A DNA stretch of 35,997 bases from Fimenecus sp045655645 (GCA_045655645.1 JAZOPS010000005.1:1-35997); one strand, 5' to 3'; counted from the stretch's first letter, positions 1 to 8,761 are shown. Numbers and translations: made by a program. Notes: a model not told the origin generated them from the sequence alone.

Positions 1-1033
1 GGTCACGGATACAACCACCGATACAGGTTGCAGCACCACCAAATGGTTCAATTTCAGTTGGATGGTTATGTGTTTCATTTTTAAACATAAGAAGCCAATC
101 CTGGTCCTCACCGTTTACAGTTGCAGTAACATGGATTGAACAAGCATTAATTTCTTCACTTTCGTCAAGTTCAGGAAGAAGGCCACGCTTTTTAAGTGTT
201 TTTGTACCGATTGTTGCAATATCCATCAATGTCTGTGGACGTGCAGCTGCCTTTTCTTCACCGTAAACCTCTACTCTTGCAGCAAGATAACGGTCATAAG
301 CTTCCTGTACTGCAGGGTCATCAATACGAACATTGTCAAGGTGAGTTGAGAATGTTGTGTGACGACAATGGTCAGACCAATATGTATCAACAACACGAAT
401 TTCTGTGATTGTTGGGTCTCTGTGCTCTGTATCTCTGAAATATGCTTGTAAAAACTTGAGGTCATCAAGGTCCATTGCAAGTCCTTTTTCATCAAGGAGT
501 GTACTAAGTGAGGTTTCATTCATAGTAATAAAGCCTTCAACTGTAGCAACTGTTTCAGGAGCAGCATATTCAGCAGCAAGTGTTTCAGGTAATTCAAGAG
601 CTGCTTCACGGCTTTCAACTGCATTGATTACATGCTTTTTGAAAGCTTCGATATCTGCTTCTGTCAACTCACCATAAAGAGCATAAACCTTTGCTGTGCG
701 GATAAGTGGACGTTCACCCTGAGAGATAATCTGAATACACTGTGCTGCAGAGTCTGCTCTCTGGTCAAACTGACCTGGAAGAGCTTCAACAGCAAATACA
801 TATGCATCAGGAATATCCACACTATCAGAAACATTATCAAGCTGTGGCTCTGAGAAAACTGTTTTAACTGCATAGTTGAACAATTCTTCTGTTATGTTTT
901 CTGCATCATAACGATTGAAAAGACGAATATCTTTTAACTTTTCAATGCCGAGCAAGTTTTTTGCTTCGTTAAGAAGACCCTTTGCTTCGTTCTCTAAGCC
1001 TGTCTTCTTTTCAACAAATATACGATAAACCAT
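1..1033 (-). CDS. purL: phosphoribosylformylglycinamidine synthase, large single-chain type (C-terminal part outside window)
   Basis: Catalyses ATP- and glutamine-dependent conversion of FGAR to FGAM, step 4 of purine synthesis, in the cytosol. The frame read from the ATG at 1033 is open to the left edge (about 344 codons). It begins MVYRIFVEKKTGLENEAK, as in the long clostridial PurL. The residues ETHNHPTEIEPFGGAATC near the edge are the conserved PurL substrate loop, and VVDTYWSDHCRHTTF precedes them. The N-terminal PurS-like region is fused in, so this should be the long form of about 1,200 residues carrying its own glutaminase domain, which agrees with the absence of purS and purQ from the operon. 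GGAGG lies 11 bases before the start. It is the last visible gene of the pur operon, 24 bases after purD. The catalytic C-terminus is not seen. Confidence 0.95.
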   Translation of the reverse strand, partial: MVYRIFVEKKTGLENEAKGLLNEAKNLLGIEKLKDIRLFNRYDAENITEELFNYAVKTVFSEPQLDNVSDSVDIPDAYVFAVEALPGQFDQRADSAAQCIQIISQGERPLIRTAKVYALYGELTEADIEAFKKHVINAVESREAALELPETLAAEYAAPETVATVEGFITMNETSLSTLLDEKGLAMDLDDLKFLQAYFRDTEHRDPTITEIRVVDTYWSDHCRHTTFSTHLDNVRIDDPAVQEAYDRYLAARVEVYGEEKAAARPQTLMDIATIGTKTLKKRGLLPELDESEEINACSIHVTATVNGEDQDWLLMFKNETHNHPTEIEPFGGAATCIGGCIRD

Positions 1034-1057
1034 TTGTTATTTTTCCTCCATTTTCAC

Positions 1058-2323
1058 TTAGTTTAAAGCCTGAAGTGCTTTTTGACCGATATCACTTCTA
1101 CGGTATGCGCCTTCAAACTTCACACCATCTGAAAGACGATAAGCTTCTTTGATTGCTTCTGGGAGAGAATCTGCAACAGCGGTTGTGCCTGTAACACGAC
1201 CACCCCAAGTAACAAGTTTGCCGTTTTCGTTCTTCGCACCTGCTACGAATGTTGCTTTGAGAGCTTCATCTGTAAAACTCATTTCAAAGCCTTTCTTATA
1301 AGCAGTTGGATAACCTGCAGATGCTAAAATTACACAGCAAGCATGCTTGTCTGCAAATTTAACCTCTGTGTCTGCCAAAGTGCCATTTGTTGTTGCCATC
1401 ATAATTGTGAGCAAATCATTTTCAAGAAGCGGAAGGACAACCTGTGTTTCAGGGTCACCAAAACGACAGTTATATTCAATAACCTTTGGTCCATTTGGTG
1501 TAAGCATAAGACCAAAATAAAGGCAACCTTTGAATGTGCGTCCTTCTTTATTCATAGCATCAATTGTTGGAAGAAAAATTGTTTCCATACATTCATCTGC
1601 TATTGCTTTTGTATAATAAGGGTTTGGAGCAATTGTGCCCATACCACCTGTGTTAAGACCTGTATCATTATCACCAATACGTTTGTGGTCCATTGAAGAA
1701 ACCATAGGCTTTACAACCTTACCATCAGTAAATGCAAGCACAGATACCTCAGGTCCTGTAAGGAATTCTTCAACAACTACACGAGAGCCTGACTTACCAA
1801 AAATTCCACCCTCCATCATATCACGGACTGCAGTTTTTGCTTCGTCACGGGTCTGTGCAATAATAACACCTTTACCAAGTGCCAATCCATCTGCTTTAAT
1901 AACTGTTGGGATTGGAGCAGTTTCAAGATAATTGAGAGCTGCTTCCATATCTTCAAACACTTCGTATCCAGCAGTTGGAATGTTATATTTTTTCATTAAG
2001 TTTTTTGAGAAAACCTTGCTACCTTCAATGATAGCTGCATTTGCTCTTGGACCAAAGCAAGGAATACCTTTTTCACTAAGAGCATCAACACAACCTAAAA
2101 CCAATGGGTCATCAGGCGCAACAACTGCATAATCAATTTTGTTGTCAACTGCAAATTCTACTATCTTTTCGATTTCAGTTGCACCAATATCCACACAAGT
2201 TGCATCTGCTGCGATACCACCATTACCTGGTAAAGCAAAGATTTCTGTTACATTTTTATTTTCTTTTATTTTCTTGATGATAGCGTGTTCTCTACCGCCA
2301 CCACCGACAACCATTATTTTCAT
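1058..2323 (-). CDS. purD: phosphoribosylamine--glycine ligase (GAR synthetase)
   Basis: Joins phosphoribosylamine and glycine with ATP to make GAR, step 2 of purine synthesis. The protein is 421 residues, normal for PurD, and shows the ATP-grasp layout: N-terminal MKIMVVGGGGREHAI, the central ADGLALGKGV region, NTGGMG and YNCRFGDPETQ. An in-frame TTG lies four codons upstream, but the ATG at 2323 follows GAGG at good spacing and matches the usual family start. It sits 15 bases after the AICAR transformylase gene and 24 bases before purL, in one transcript. No missing key residue was noticed. Confidence 0.97.
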   Translation of the reverse strand: MKIMVVGGGGREHAIIKKIKENKNVTEIFALPGNGGIAADATCVDIGATEIEKIVEFAVDNKIDYAVVAPDDPLVLGCVDALSEKGIPCFGPRANAAIIEGSKVFSKNLMKKYNIPTAGYEVFEDMEAALNYLETAPIPTVIKADGLALGKGVIIAQTRDEAKTAVRDMMEGGIFGKSGSRVVVEEFLTGPEVSVLAFTDGKVVKPMVSSMDHKRIGDNDTGLNTGGMGTIAPNPYYTKAIADECMETIFLPTIDAMNKEGRTFKGCLYFGLMLTPNGPKVIEYNCRFGDPETQVVLPLLENDLLTIMMATTNGTLADTEVKFADKHACCVILASAGYPTAYKKGFEMSFTDEALKATFVAGAKNENGKLVTWGGRVTGTTAVADSLPEAIKEAYRLSDGVKFEGAYRRSDIGQKALQALN

Positions 2324-2338
2324 AGTCAACCTCAAAAA

Positions 2339-3523
2339 TTAGTGGTGGAATAAGCGCATACCAGTAAACGCCATAGCAATTCCGTATTTGTTACAACAAT
2401 CAATTACAACATCATCACGGATTGAGCCACCTGGTTCTGCGATATATGAAACACCGCTCTTACGTGCTCTTTCAATGTTATCACTGAATGGGAAGAATGC
2501 GTCAGAACCAACTGAGACGCCTGTGATTGTGTCAAGATATGCTCTAGCTTCTTCAGCTGTAAGTGGTTCTGGCTGTGTTTTGAAGTATTTCTGCCAAATT
2601 CCTTCTGCACAAACATCTTCTTCATTTTTATTGATATAACCATCAATAACATTATCTCTGTCAGGACGGCGAATATCATCACGGAATGGAAGAGCTAATA
2701 CTTTTGGATGCTGACGAAGGTGCCAAGTGTCAGCTTTTGTACCTGCAAGTCTTGTGCAGTGAATTCTTGACTGCTGACCTGCACCAACACCAATAGCCTG
2801 TCCGTCATAAGCATAGCAAACTGAGTTTGACTGTGTATATTTAAGAGTAATAAGAGAAATTATAAGGTCGCGCTTTGCTTCTTCTGGAAATTCTTTGTTT
2901 TTAGTAACCATATTAGAAAGAAGTTCTTCATCAATTCTGAAATTATTTCTACCCTGTTCAAATGTGATACCAAATACCTGTTTCTTTTCTTGAACTGCAG
3001 GAACATAATCAGCATCAATTTTTACAATGTTATAGTTACCATTTCTTTTGCCTTTGAGAATTTCGAGTGCTTCATCTGAATAACCAGGAGCAATAATACC
3101 ATCAGAAACTTCACGAGCAACAAGCTTTGCAGTTGTTGCATCACATTCGTCACTGAGAGCAATCCAGTCACCGAATGAAGACATTCTGTCAGTACCACGA
3201 GCACGAGCGTAAGCACAAGCAAGTGGAGAATCATCAAGACCTTCAATATCGTCAACAAAGCAAGCCTTTTTGAGTGTATCTGGAAGTTTTACACCAACTG
3301 CAGCTGATGTTGGGCTAACATGCTTGAATGATGTTGCAGCAGGCATGCCGAGAATGTCTTTGATTTCTTTTACAAGCTGCCATGAGTTAAATGCATCAAG
3401 GAAATTGATGAAACCAGGTCTACCATTAAGAATTTCAATTGGAAGGTCTGAGCCGTCTTCCATAAAAATCTTTGATGGTTTTTGGTTAGGGTTACAACCA
3501 TATTTAAGTTCAAATTCTTTCAT
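2339..3523 (-). CDS. purH: stand-alone AICAR formyltransferase (PurH transformylase domain only)
   Basis: Transfers a formyl group from 10-formyl-THF to AICAR to make FAICAR, the step before ring closure to IMP. The 394-residue protein corresponds only to the AICARFT part of bifunctional PurH. The catalytic Lys-His pair is K67-H68 in ATSFKHVSPTSAAVG, and RIHCTRLAGTKAD and SVGSDAFFPFSDNIERA are typical family blocks. There is no MGS-like IMP cyclohydrolase domain at the N-terminus. That job is apparently done by the PurO-type protein encoded 11 bases upstream in the same operon. The ATG at 3523 follows AGGAGA. Because it is not fused, the symbol purH describes only half of the classical gene. 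Confidence 0.93.
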   Translation of the reverse strand: MKEFELKYGCNPNQKPSKIFMEDGSDLPIEILNGRPGFINFLDAFNSWQLVKEIKDILGMPAATSFKHVSPTSAAVGVKLPDTLKKACFVDDIEGLDDSPLACAYARARGTDRMSSFGDWIALSDECDATTAKLVAREVSDGIIAPGYSDEALEILKGKRNGNYNIVKIDADYVPAVQEKKQVFGITFEQGRNNFRIDEELLSNMVTKNKEFPEEAKRDLIISLITLKYTQSNSVCYAYDGQAIGVGAGQQSRIHCTRLAGTKADTWHLRQHPKVLALPFRDDIRRPDRDNVIDGYINKNEEDVCAEGIWQKYFKTQPEPLTAEEARAYLDTITGVSVGSDAFFPFSDNIERARKSGVSYIAEPGGSIRDDVVIDCCNKYGIAMAFTGMRLFHH

Positions 3524-3534
3524 TTCAAATCTCC

Positions 3535-4251
3535 TTATACATTTTTATTAACAATTCTAGTCTCAACTTCATTTGTTTCTAAATCAATATATCTAACAAA
3601 AAGTGAAACTTTATTATCCTCGTTAAGGTTTTTCCAAATGATATCAGTCATTGTATCAATGTCAACATCAGGAAGCTCAAGAGTTTTTGGCTCACCCTCG
3701 AAGCTTGGAAGTGGGTCACCATCGCATTTGTATGTATGAATGAACTTTGCACGACCTGCCAAAGGATTTGAATAAGCGTATGTATATCTCTGGCAAGATG
3801 AACCATCGCCATCAGCAGACTTAAGAATTGACATAGCATAATTCATTTCACCATTTTCGTGATGGATGATACCTGAAATACGAGGTGTGTAGTTAGGTGC
3901 ATCATCTTCGAATTCACGAGTACGAAGTGCCTGTTCAAATGTCATCTGCTTATCCATAAGGTCATAGATTGTGTCGGTCTGGTCGCCATTTGTAACAATT
4001 GTTTTGTTGCCAAGAACTCTTACAGGATAATAGATAATAAGATGTGGGTCAGTCATTTTTGACTCATCAAAAGCCTTTGTTCTCATTGCATCACCTTCTG
4101 CAACAAAAACTCTGTTACGGCTATTTACGCTTCTACCCATTATGAAATAAGCTGTGATAGCTTTTTTGCTATCAGCACTTTTGCCTATGATAATTCCTCT
4201 ACCATGATAAGCGAGAGAATTAAGCTCATTTTCAAGTGACTTGATTTCCAT
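3535..4251 (-). CDS. purO: IMP cyclohydrolase, archaeal PurO type
   Basis: Predicted to close the FAICAR ring to IMP, the last step of purine synthesis. The 238-residue protein has no resemblance to the PurH cyclohydrolase domain. It reads as the PurO family (IMP_cyclohyd, an Ntn-hydrolase-like fold first known from methanogens): YHGRGIIIGKS near residues 15-25, YFIMGRSVNSRNRVF at 35-49, then the NYTPRISGIIHH and YAYSNPLAG blocks. GGAGG precedes the ATG at 4251. It lies between purN and the AICAR transformylase gene with gaps of 15 and 11 bases, which supports the pairing of the two half-reactions. The family call rests on recall of motifs; the context is strong. Confidence 0.88.
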   Translation of the reverse strand: MEIKSLENELNSLAYHGRGIIIGKSADSKKAITAYFIMGRSVNSRNRVFVAEGDAMRTKAFDESKMTDPHLIIYYPVRVLGNKTIVTNGDQTDTIYDLMDKQMTFEQALRTREFEDDAPNYTPRISGIIHHENGEMNYAMSILKSADGDGSSCQRYTYAYSNPLAGRAKFIHTYKCDGDPLPSFEGEPKTLELPDVDIDTMTDIIWKNLNEDNKVSLFVRYIDLETNEVETRIVNKNV

Positions 4252-4266
4252 TTGAATATCCTCCGT

Positions 4267-4893
4267 TTATTTAATATATGTTTTACCGTTTTCAATAACA
4301 ATTTTATCATCACAGAACAATTGAACTGCTTTTGGAAGGATTTTCCATTCAACCTGTTCCATAATTCTTTTCTGTAATGTTTCAGGTGTGTCATTATCTA
4401 AAACATCAACTGATTTTTGCAAAATAATTGGACCTGCATCACATTCTGCAGTTACAAAATGAACAGTTGCCCCCGAAACTTTTACGCCTTTTTTCAAGGC
4501 TTCTTCGTGAACATGCAAACCATAAAAGCCTTTTCCGCAGAAAGATGGGATAAGAGCAGGATGCACATTAATCATTTTATTTTGAAAAGTATCACAGACA
4601 TTTTCATCAAGAATTGTCATAAATCCAGCATAAACTATTAAGTCTGCTTGTTCTTCAATAAGCAAATCCCTCATAGCACAGCTATATGATGCAATATCTG
4701 CATAATCTTTTCTTATAAGTGTTCTTGTTTTAATTCCGTTATTTTCAGCACGGGTAAGAGCATAAGCATCGGCTTTTGAAGCGATTACACAAGTAATTTT
4801 TCCGTTGCCAAGTTCTCCCCTTTTTTCAGCATCAATAAGTGCTTGAAGGTTTGTACCACCACCGGATACAAGAACTACAATTCTTTTAGTCAT
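4267..4893 (-). CDS. purN: phosphoribosylglycinamide formyltransferase (GAR transformylase)
   Basis: Transfers formyl from 10-formyl-THF to GAR, step 3 of purine synthesis. The protein is 208 residues, normal for PurN. It has the N-terminal VLVSGGGTNLQALID phosphate-binding loop and the catalytic triad N109, H111 (INVHPALIPSF) and D152 (AECDAGPII). Its ATG shares one base with the stop codon of purM (TAATG), so the two are probably translationally coupled. No odd feature was seen. Confidence 0.97.
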   Translation of the reverse strand: MTKRIVVLVSGGGTNLQALIDAEKRGELGNGKITCVIASKADAYALTRAENNGIKTRTLIRKDYADIASYSCAMRDLLIEEQADLIVYAGFMTILDENVCDTFQNKMINVHPALIPSFCGKGFYGLHVHEEALKKGVKVSGATVHFVTAECDAGPIILQKSVDVLDNDTPETLQKRIMEQVEWKILPKAVQLFCDDKIVIENGKTYIK

Positions 4894-5945
4894 TATAAAA
4901 GCACCTTCTCGTCGCCTTCGATAATTTCACCAATTACATAAGCATCGATGCTGTTGTCTTTAAGGATTGAGAGAGAAAGTTCAACTTCACTAGCTGGAAC
5001 TACGATACTCATACCAACACCCATGTTATAAGTGTTATACATATCACGCTCAGGAATGTTTCCCCACTTTGCAATAACATCAAAGATAGGAAGAACTTTC
5101 ACGGCAGATTTGTCAATCTTTGCACAAAGTCCATCAGGAATTGAGCGTGGAATATTTTCGTAGAATCCACCACCTGTAATATGAGAAATACCCTTTACAT
5201 TAACTTTTTCGAGAAGAGCAAGAACTGGTTTAACATAAATCTTTGTAGGAACAAGCAATGCTTCTGCAATAGTCTTGCCACCTAATTCTTCACGTGGAAC
5301 ATAAAGTTCAGGGTTATTATTATCAATATCAAAAACCTTGCGGCATAAGCTGAATCCATTTGAGTGAATACCTGTTGATGGAAGAGCAATAACTACATCA
5401 CCTGCTGCCATCTTACTGTTATCAATCATTTTGGGCTTATCAACTACACCTACTGCAAAACCTGCAAGGTCATAGTCTTCTTCAGGCATCAAACCAGGAT
5501 GTTCAGCAGTTTCACCACCGATAAGAGCACAACCTGATTGAACACAACCTTCAGCAACACCACCTACGATTTCAGCAATCTTTTCAGGAACATTCTTGCC
5601 ACATGCAATATAGTCAAGGAAATATAATGGCTTTGCACCAACACAGATAATATCATTAACGCACATAGCAACTGCGTCAATACCGATTGTATCGTGTTTA
5701 TCCATAAGGATAGCAAGTTTAACCTTTGTGCCACAACCGTCAGTACCAGAAACAGAAATAGGATGTTCCATGTCAGCAACGCAACTTAAATCGAAGCAAC
5801 CACCAAAACCACCTACATCATCAACAGAACCCTCATTTCGAGTTCTTGCAACGTGTTTTTTCATAAGTTCTACTGATTTATAACCAGCAGTAATATCTAC
5901 GCCTGCAGCTGCATAGCTAGCAGAGAATGAATTTTTATGTTCCAT
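4893..5945 (-). CDS. purM: phosphoribosylformylglycinamidine cyclo-ligase (AIR synthetase)
   Basis: Closes FGAM to AIR with ATP, step 5 of purine synthesis. The 350-residue chain has the PurM family signatures SASYAAAGVDI at the N-terminus, SGTDGCGTKVKLA, AMCVNDIICVGAKPLYFLDY, ALIGGETAEHPG and HITGGGFYENIPR. A longer frame opens at 5999 but would overlap purF by 31 bases. The ATG at 5945 follows AGGAG by about nine bases and gives the usual family N-terminus, so it was chosen. It lies between purF and purN, with a one-base overlap at its 3' end. Confidence 0.96.
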   Translation of the reverse strand: MEHKNSFSASYAAAGVDITAGYKSVELMKKHVARTRNEGSVDDVGGFGGCFDLSCVADMEHPISVSGTDGCGTKVKLAILMDKHDTIGIDAVAMCVNDIICVGAKPLYFLDYIACGKNVPEKIAEIVGGVAEGCVQSGCALIGGETAEHPGLMPEEDYDLAGFAVGVVDKPKMIDNSKMAAGDVVIALPSTGIHSNGFSLCRKVFDIDNNNPELYVPREELGGKTIAEALLVPTKIYVKPVLALLEKVNVKGISHITGGGFYENIPRSIPDGLCAKIDKSAVKVLPIFDVIAKWGNIPERDMYNTYNMGVGMSIVVPASEVELSLSILKDNSIDAYVIGEIIEGDEKVLL

Positions 5946-5968
5946 TTTTTTATTCTCCTGTAAGTTTT

Positions 5969-7393
5969 TTATTCTTTTCCGTTCCAACAATATGTACAAA
6001 TTTGGTCAGACGGAAGTCCAATCGCCTTAATTATTCCGTCAATTGACTGGAATTCAAGGGATGTAAAATGAAGTTTTTCACAAATTGCGTTGCGCAAGTT
6101 TTTACCACGCTCTGTAGTTGAATCAATATATTCATCAATATATTTTAAACCATCTTCACCCTCAAGTTCATTTATAGTACTTCTTGCAATAAGTTCCATC
6201 TCTGAAGTAGCTCTTGAGAAGTTAAGATATTTACAACCATACATAATTGGTGGACAAGCAGAACGAATATGAACTTCTTTTGCACCATTTTCATAGAGAA
6301 ACTCAACAGTTTCTCGAAGCTGAGTACCACGAACAATACTATCATCAACAAAGAGCAATTTTTTGTCTTGAATCAAATCATGAACAGGAATCTGCTTCAT
6401 TTTTGCAACTCTATTGCGCTCACTTTGGTTTGAAGGGGTAAAACTTCTTGCCCAAGTTGGTGTGTATTTAATGAATGGACGAGCAAATTGAATTCCGCTT
6501 TCATTGGCATAACCAATTGCATGTGGAGTACCTGAATCTGGCACGCCACTAACATAGTCAATATCTTGTGCTACATCATTTGCTTTATCATTTTCTGCCA
6601 TAATCTTGCCATTTCGATAACGCATTACTTCAACATTAACACCTTCATAACAAGATGTTGAATATCCATAATACGACCACAGAAATGCGCAGATTTTCAT
6701 GTTCTTACCTGCTTCGCGAAGTGTTTTTGCATTGTCAGAAGTAAGCTCAATCACTTCACCAGGTCCAAGCTCTTTATAGTCACTATATCCGAGTTTTTTG
6801 TATGCAAAATCTTCAAATGAAACGCAATATCCATCGTCTCGTTGACCAATTAAAACAGGGATTCTGCCCAATCTGTCTCGAGCAGCAATAATTCTACCAT
6901 CATTTGTGAGAATTAGAATTGATGCAGTTCCTTCAATAAGACTTTGCGCATAGGCAATTCCTTCTGCAAAGCTATCCTTTTGGTTTATAATCGCTGCAAC
7001 AAGCTCAGTTGAGTTAATACCTTCGTTTGTCATTGCACCGAAATGACCACCATTGGTAAACAAATATTCTTCAACGAGTTTTTCTTTGTTATTTACAAGT
7101 CCAATGATGCAAATCGCATATAAACCTAATTTTGAACGAACAAGCAATGGTTGTGCATCAGAATCACTGATGCAACCAATTGCCGCTTTACCTTTCATTT
7201 GGTTTGAGATATTTTCAAACTTTGTTCTGAATGGTGAGTTTTCGATTTTATGAATTTTTCGTTGTAATCCGACACTTTTGTCAAAGGCAGCCATGCCACC
7301 GCGACGAGTACCGAGATGAGAGTGATAGTCAGTGCCAAAAAATACATCTAAAACGGTATCATTTTTACTGACTGCGCCAAAGAAACCACGCAT
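5969..7393 (-). CDS. purF: amidophosphoribosyltransferase-like protein with degenerate glutaminase site
   Basis: PurF normally makes phosphoribosylamine from PRPP and glutamine, step 1 of purine synthesis. The phosphoribosyltransferase half is intact, with the PRPP loop LLFVDDSIVRGTQ (346-358). Cysteines C235, C387 (or C380), C466 and C469 fall where the [4Fe-4S] ligands of the Bacillus enzyme lie. The N-terminal Ntn-glutaminase half is broken. The protein begins MRGFFGAV instead of (M)CG-FG-, so the nucleophile Cys is Arg (CGT); the HNG motif reads CIIG (95-98); and the HxRYxT block is absent. An in-frame TAA lies directly before the ATG, so there is no upstream start that would add a Cys. 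It may use ammonia or a partner glutaminase, or serve another role, with a normal PurF elsewhere. The family call is firm; the activity is uncertain. Confidence 0.88.
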   Translation of the reverse strand: MRGFFGAVSKNDTVLDVFFGTDYHSHLGTRRGGMAAFDKSVGLQRKIHKIENSPFRTKFENISNQMKGKAAIGCISDSDAQPLLVRSKLGLYAICIIGLVNNKEKLVEEYLFTNGGHFGAMTNEGINSTELVAAIINQKDSFAEGIAYAQSLIEGTASILILTNDGRIIAARDRLGRIPVLIGQRDDGYCVSFEDFAYKKLGYSDYKELGPGEVIELTSDNAKTLREAGKNMKICAFLWSYYGYSTSCYEGVNVEVMRYRNGKIMAENDKANDVAQDIDYVSGVPDSGTPHAIGYANESGIQFARPFIKYTPTWARSFTPSNQSERNRVAKMKQIPVHDLIQDKKLLFVDDSIVRGTQLRETVEFLYENGAKEVHIRSACPPIMYGCKYLNFSRATSEMELIARSTINELEGEDGLKYIDEYIDSTTERGKNLRNAICEKLHFTSLEFQSIDGIIKAIGLPSDQICTYCWNGKE

Positions 7394-7404
7394 TTAATTT
7401 CTCC

Positions 7405-8085
7405 TTATGCAAAGAAAAGTTCTGAAAGTGTCATTGGGTCAATGTATTTGCCATCTTTATAAACACGCATATTACCTGATGCGATTTCGTCGATAAGCAT
7501 TACATTACCTTCTGGGTCATAGCCAAACTCAAATTTGATGTCATAAAGCACAAGACCTTTTTCTTTAAGGTCATCAGCAACAATCTGAGTAATGTCCTGA
7601 GTCATCTTTTTAATATCTTCATATTGTTTATCTGTCATAACGCCGAGAGCTACAAGAGCATCTTTAATTACAAGTGGGTCACCCTTTGCATCATCTTTAA
7701 ATGTCATTTCAACATAAGCTGGAAGATCAGCACCATCTTCAATGTAATCACCGTAACGACGAATGAAGCTACCAACAGCCTTATGACGGCAGATTACTTC
7801 AAGACCATGACCAAATACTTTAGCTGGAAGAACTTCCATAGTTGTATCTTCAAGGTTAGCACTTACATAGTGAGTTTTAATGCCAGCAGCGTTAACTTTT
7901 TCAAAGAAATAAATTGACATACGAAGGTTAACATCACCTACACCATCAATTGTAAGACCAACTGAATTTTCGCCTGGGTCGAACACGCCGTCTTTGCCTG
8001 TGCAATCGTCTTTAAACTTAAGAAGACAGTTGCCGTTATCGAGTTTAAATACGTCCTTTGTTTTACCTGTGTAAAGTTTTTCCAT
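7405..8085 (-). CDS. purC: phosphoribosylaminoimidazole-succinocarboxamide synthase (SAICAR synthetase)
   Basis: Joins CAIR and aspartate with ATP to give SAICAR, step 8 of the bacterial path. It is 226 residues, slightly short of the usual 235-240. The N-terminal LYTGKTKDVFKLDNGNCLLKF, the central ICRHKAVGSFIRRYG and LYDIKFEFGYDPEGNVMLIDEI are family blocks. The C-terminal segment usually written as DEISPDxxR-WD reads DEIASGNMRVYKDGKYID, a variant ending. AAGGAG precedes the ATG at 8085. It follows purE by 30 bases and precedes purF by 11. Confidence 0.95.
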   Translation of the reverse strand: MEKLYTGKTKDVFKLDNGNCLLKFKDDCTGKDGVFDPGENSVGLTIDGVGDVNLRMSIYFFEKVNAAGIKTHYVSANLEDTTMEVLPAKVFGHGLEVICRHKAVGSFIRRYGDYIEDGADLPAYVEMTFKDDAKGDPLVIKDALVALGVMTDKQYEDIKKMTQDITQIVADDLKEKGLVLYDIKFEFGYDPEGNVMLIDEIASGNMRVYKDGKYIDPMTLSELFFA

Positions 8086-8115
8086 GGTTATTACTCCTTT
8101 TATAAGAAAAATTGA

Positions 8116-8610
8116 TTATGAATTTAATTTAGACATAACGTCTGCATCTTTTTTAAGAACAACTTCTGCTGCGTCTTTGCGCATTTTATCAAGTTTTGCT
8201 GCAAGTTCTTTATCTTCAACAGCAATAATTTGTGCTGCAAGTAAAGCCGCGTTTGCACCACCATTTATGGCAACAGTTGCAACGGGAATACCAGATGGCA
8301 TTTGAACTGTTGAAAGAAGAGCATCCATACCATCAAGATATTGAGATGCACAAGGAATACCGATAACAGGAAGTGTTGTGTTTGCAGCAACAGCACCTGC
8401 AAGGTGAGCTGCCATACCAGCGGCAGCAATAATAGCGCCATAGCCATTAGCTCTTGCGTTAACAGAAAAATCGCGAGCTTGCTCAGGTGTTCTGTGAGCT
8501 GAATAAATATTTACTGTATAAGGAATACCTAAATCTTCTAATACAGCAGTTGCCTTTTTGATAATTGGAAGGTCACTATCGCTTCCCATAACAATTCCAA
8601 CTTTTTTCAT
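8116..8610 (-). CDS. purE: 5-(carboxyamino)imidazole ribonucleotide mutase
   Basis: Makes CAIR; class I PurE rearranges N5-CAIR produced by PurK. The 164-residue protein has VGIVMGSDSDLP at the N-terminus, SAHRTPEQ at 37-44 and the GMAAHLAGAVAA loop, all typical of PurE. It is the first gene of the pur operon, with AGGAGG at 8616-8621 six bases before the ATG. Its leader carries a ZTP riboswitch. No purK is present here; it is either elsewhere or not used. Confidence 0.97.
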   Translation of the reverse strand: MKKVGIVMGSDSDLPIIKKATAVLEDLGIPYTVNIYSAHRTPEQARDFSVNARANGYGAIIAAAGMAAHLAGAVAANTTLPVIGIPCASQYLDGMDALLSTVQMPSGIPVATVAINGGANAALLAAQIIAVEDKELAAKLDKMRKDAAEVVLKKDADVMSKLNS

Positions 8611-8619
8611 AAATACCTC

Positions 8620-8673
8620 CTAAAAAATCGCAAAAGGGCAGTCCTATACAATCATTTTGTGTTAGGACTGCCC
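8620..8673 (-). terminator. intrinsic terminator of the pur operon leader (ZTP riboswitch expression platform)
   Basis: On the minus strand GGGCAGTCCTA (8673-8663) pairs perfectly with TAGGACTGCCC (8646-8636) around a 16-base loop, followed by TTTT and, after GCGA, TTTTTT. The 5' arm begins with the GGGCA that the ZTP aptamer needs for its pseudoknot. Ligand-bound aptamer and terminator should therefore exclude each other, so ZTP binding turns the operon on. Confidence 0.93.
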
Positions 8674-8742
8674 AGACGGTCGGCTTAAGTTTAAACCGTG
8701 CTCCATTGTGGTGCTCCACATTATCCGTCAGTCACACGGTAG
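8669..8742 (-). ncRNA. ZTP (pfl motif) riboswitch
   Basis: The purE leader matches the pfl/ZTP aptamer. An outer stem is formed by ACCGTG (8740-8735) and CACGGT (8700-8695), enclosing TGACTGACGG and the small hairpin GTGGAGCACCAC. A linker follows, then the hallmark CCGACCGTCTGGGCA (8683-8669). ZTP, the triphosphate of AICAR (ZMP), accumulates when 10-formyl-THF is short. This fits an operon that encodes both formyl-THF-using steps (PurN and the AICAR transformylase). The 3' core overlaps an intrinsic terminator, so the switch should act by preventing termination. Confidence 0.95.
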
Positions 8743-8761
8743 TTTAATTTTTAACAAAAAT

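Noticed and set aside
1343..1696. 117-residue Cys-rich open frame on the plus strand
   Set aside because: Antisense to purD, whose protein is conserved over its entire length; no ribosome site.
5946..5999. Longer N-terminus for purM starting at 5999
   Set aside because: It would overlap purF by 31 bases and adds a Lys-rich stretch not usual for PurM; the ATG at 5945 has AGGAG in front.
7388..7396. Missed upstream start or frameshift that would give PurF its N-terminal Cys
   Set aside because: An in-frame TAA directly precedes the ATG, and the other glutaminase motifs are degenerate in the same frame, so no simple start correction restores the site.
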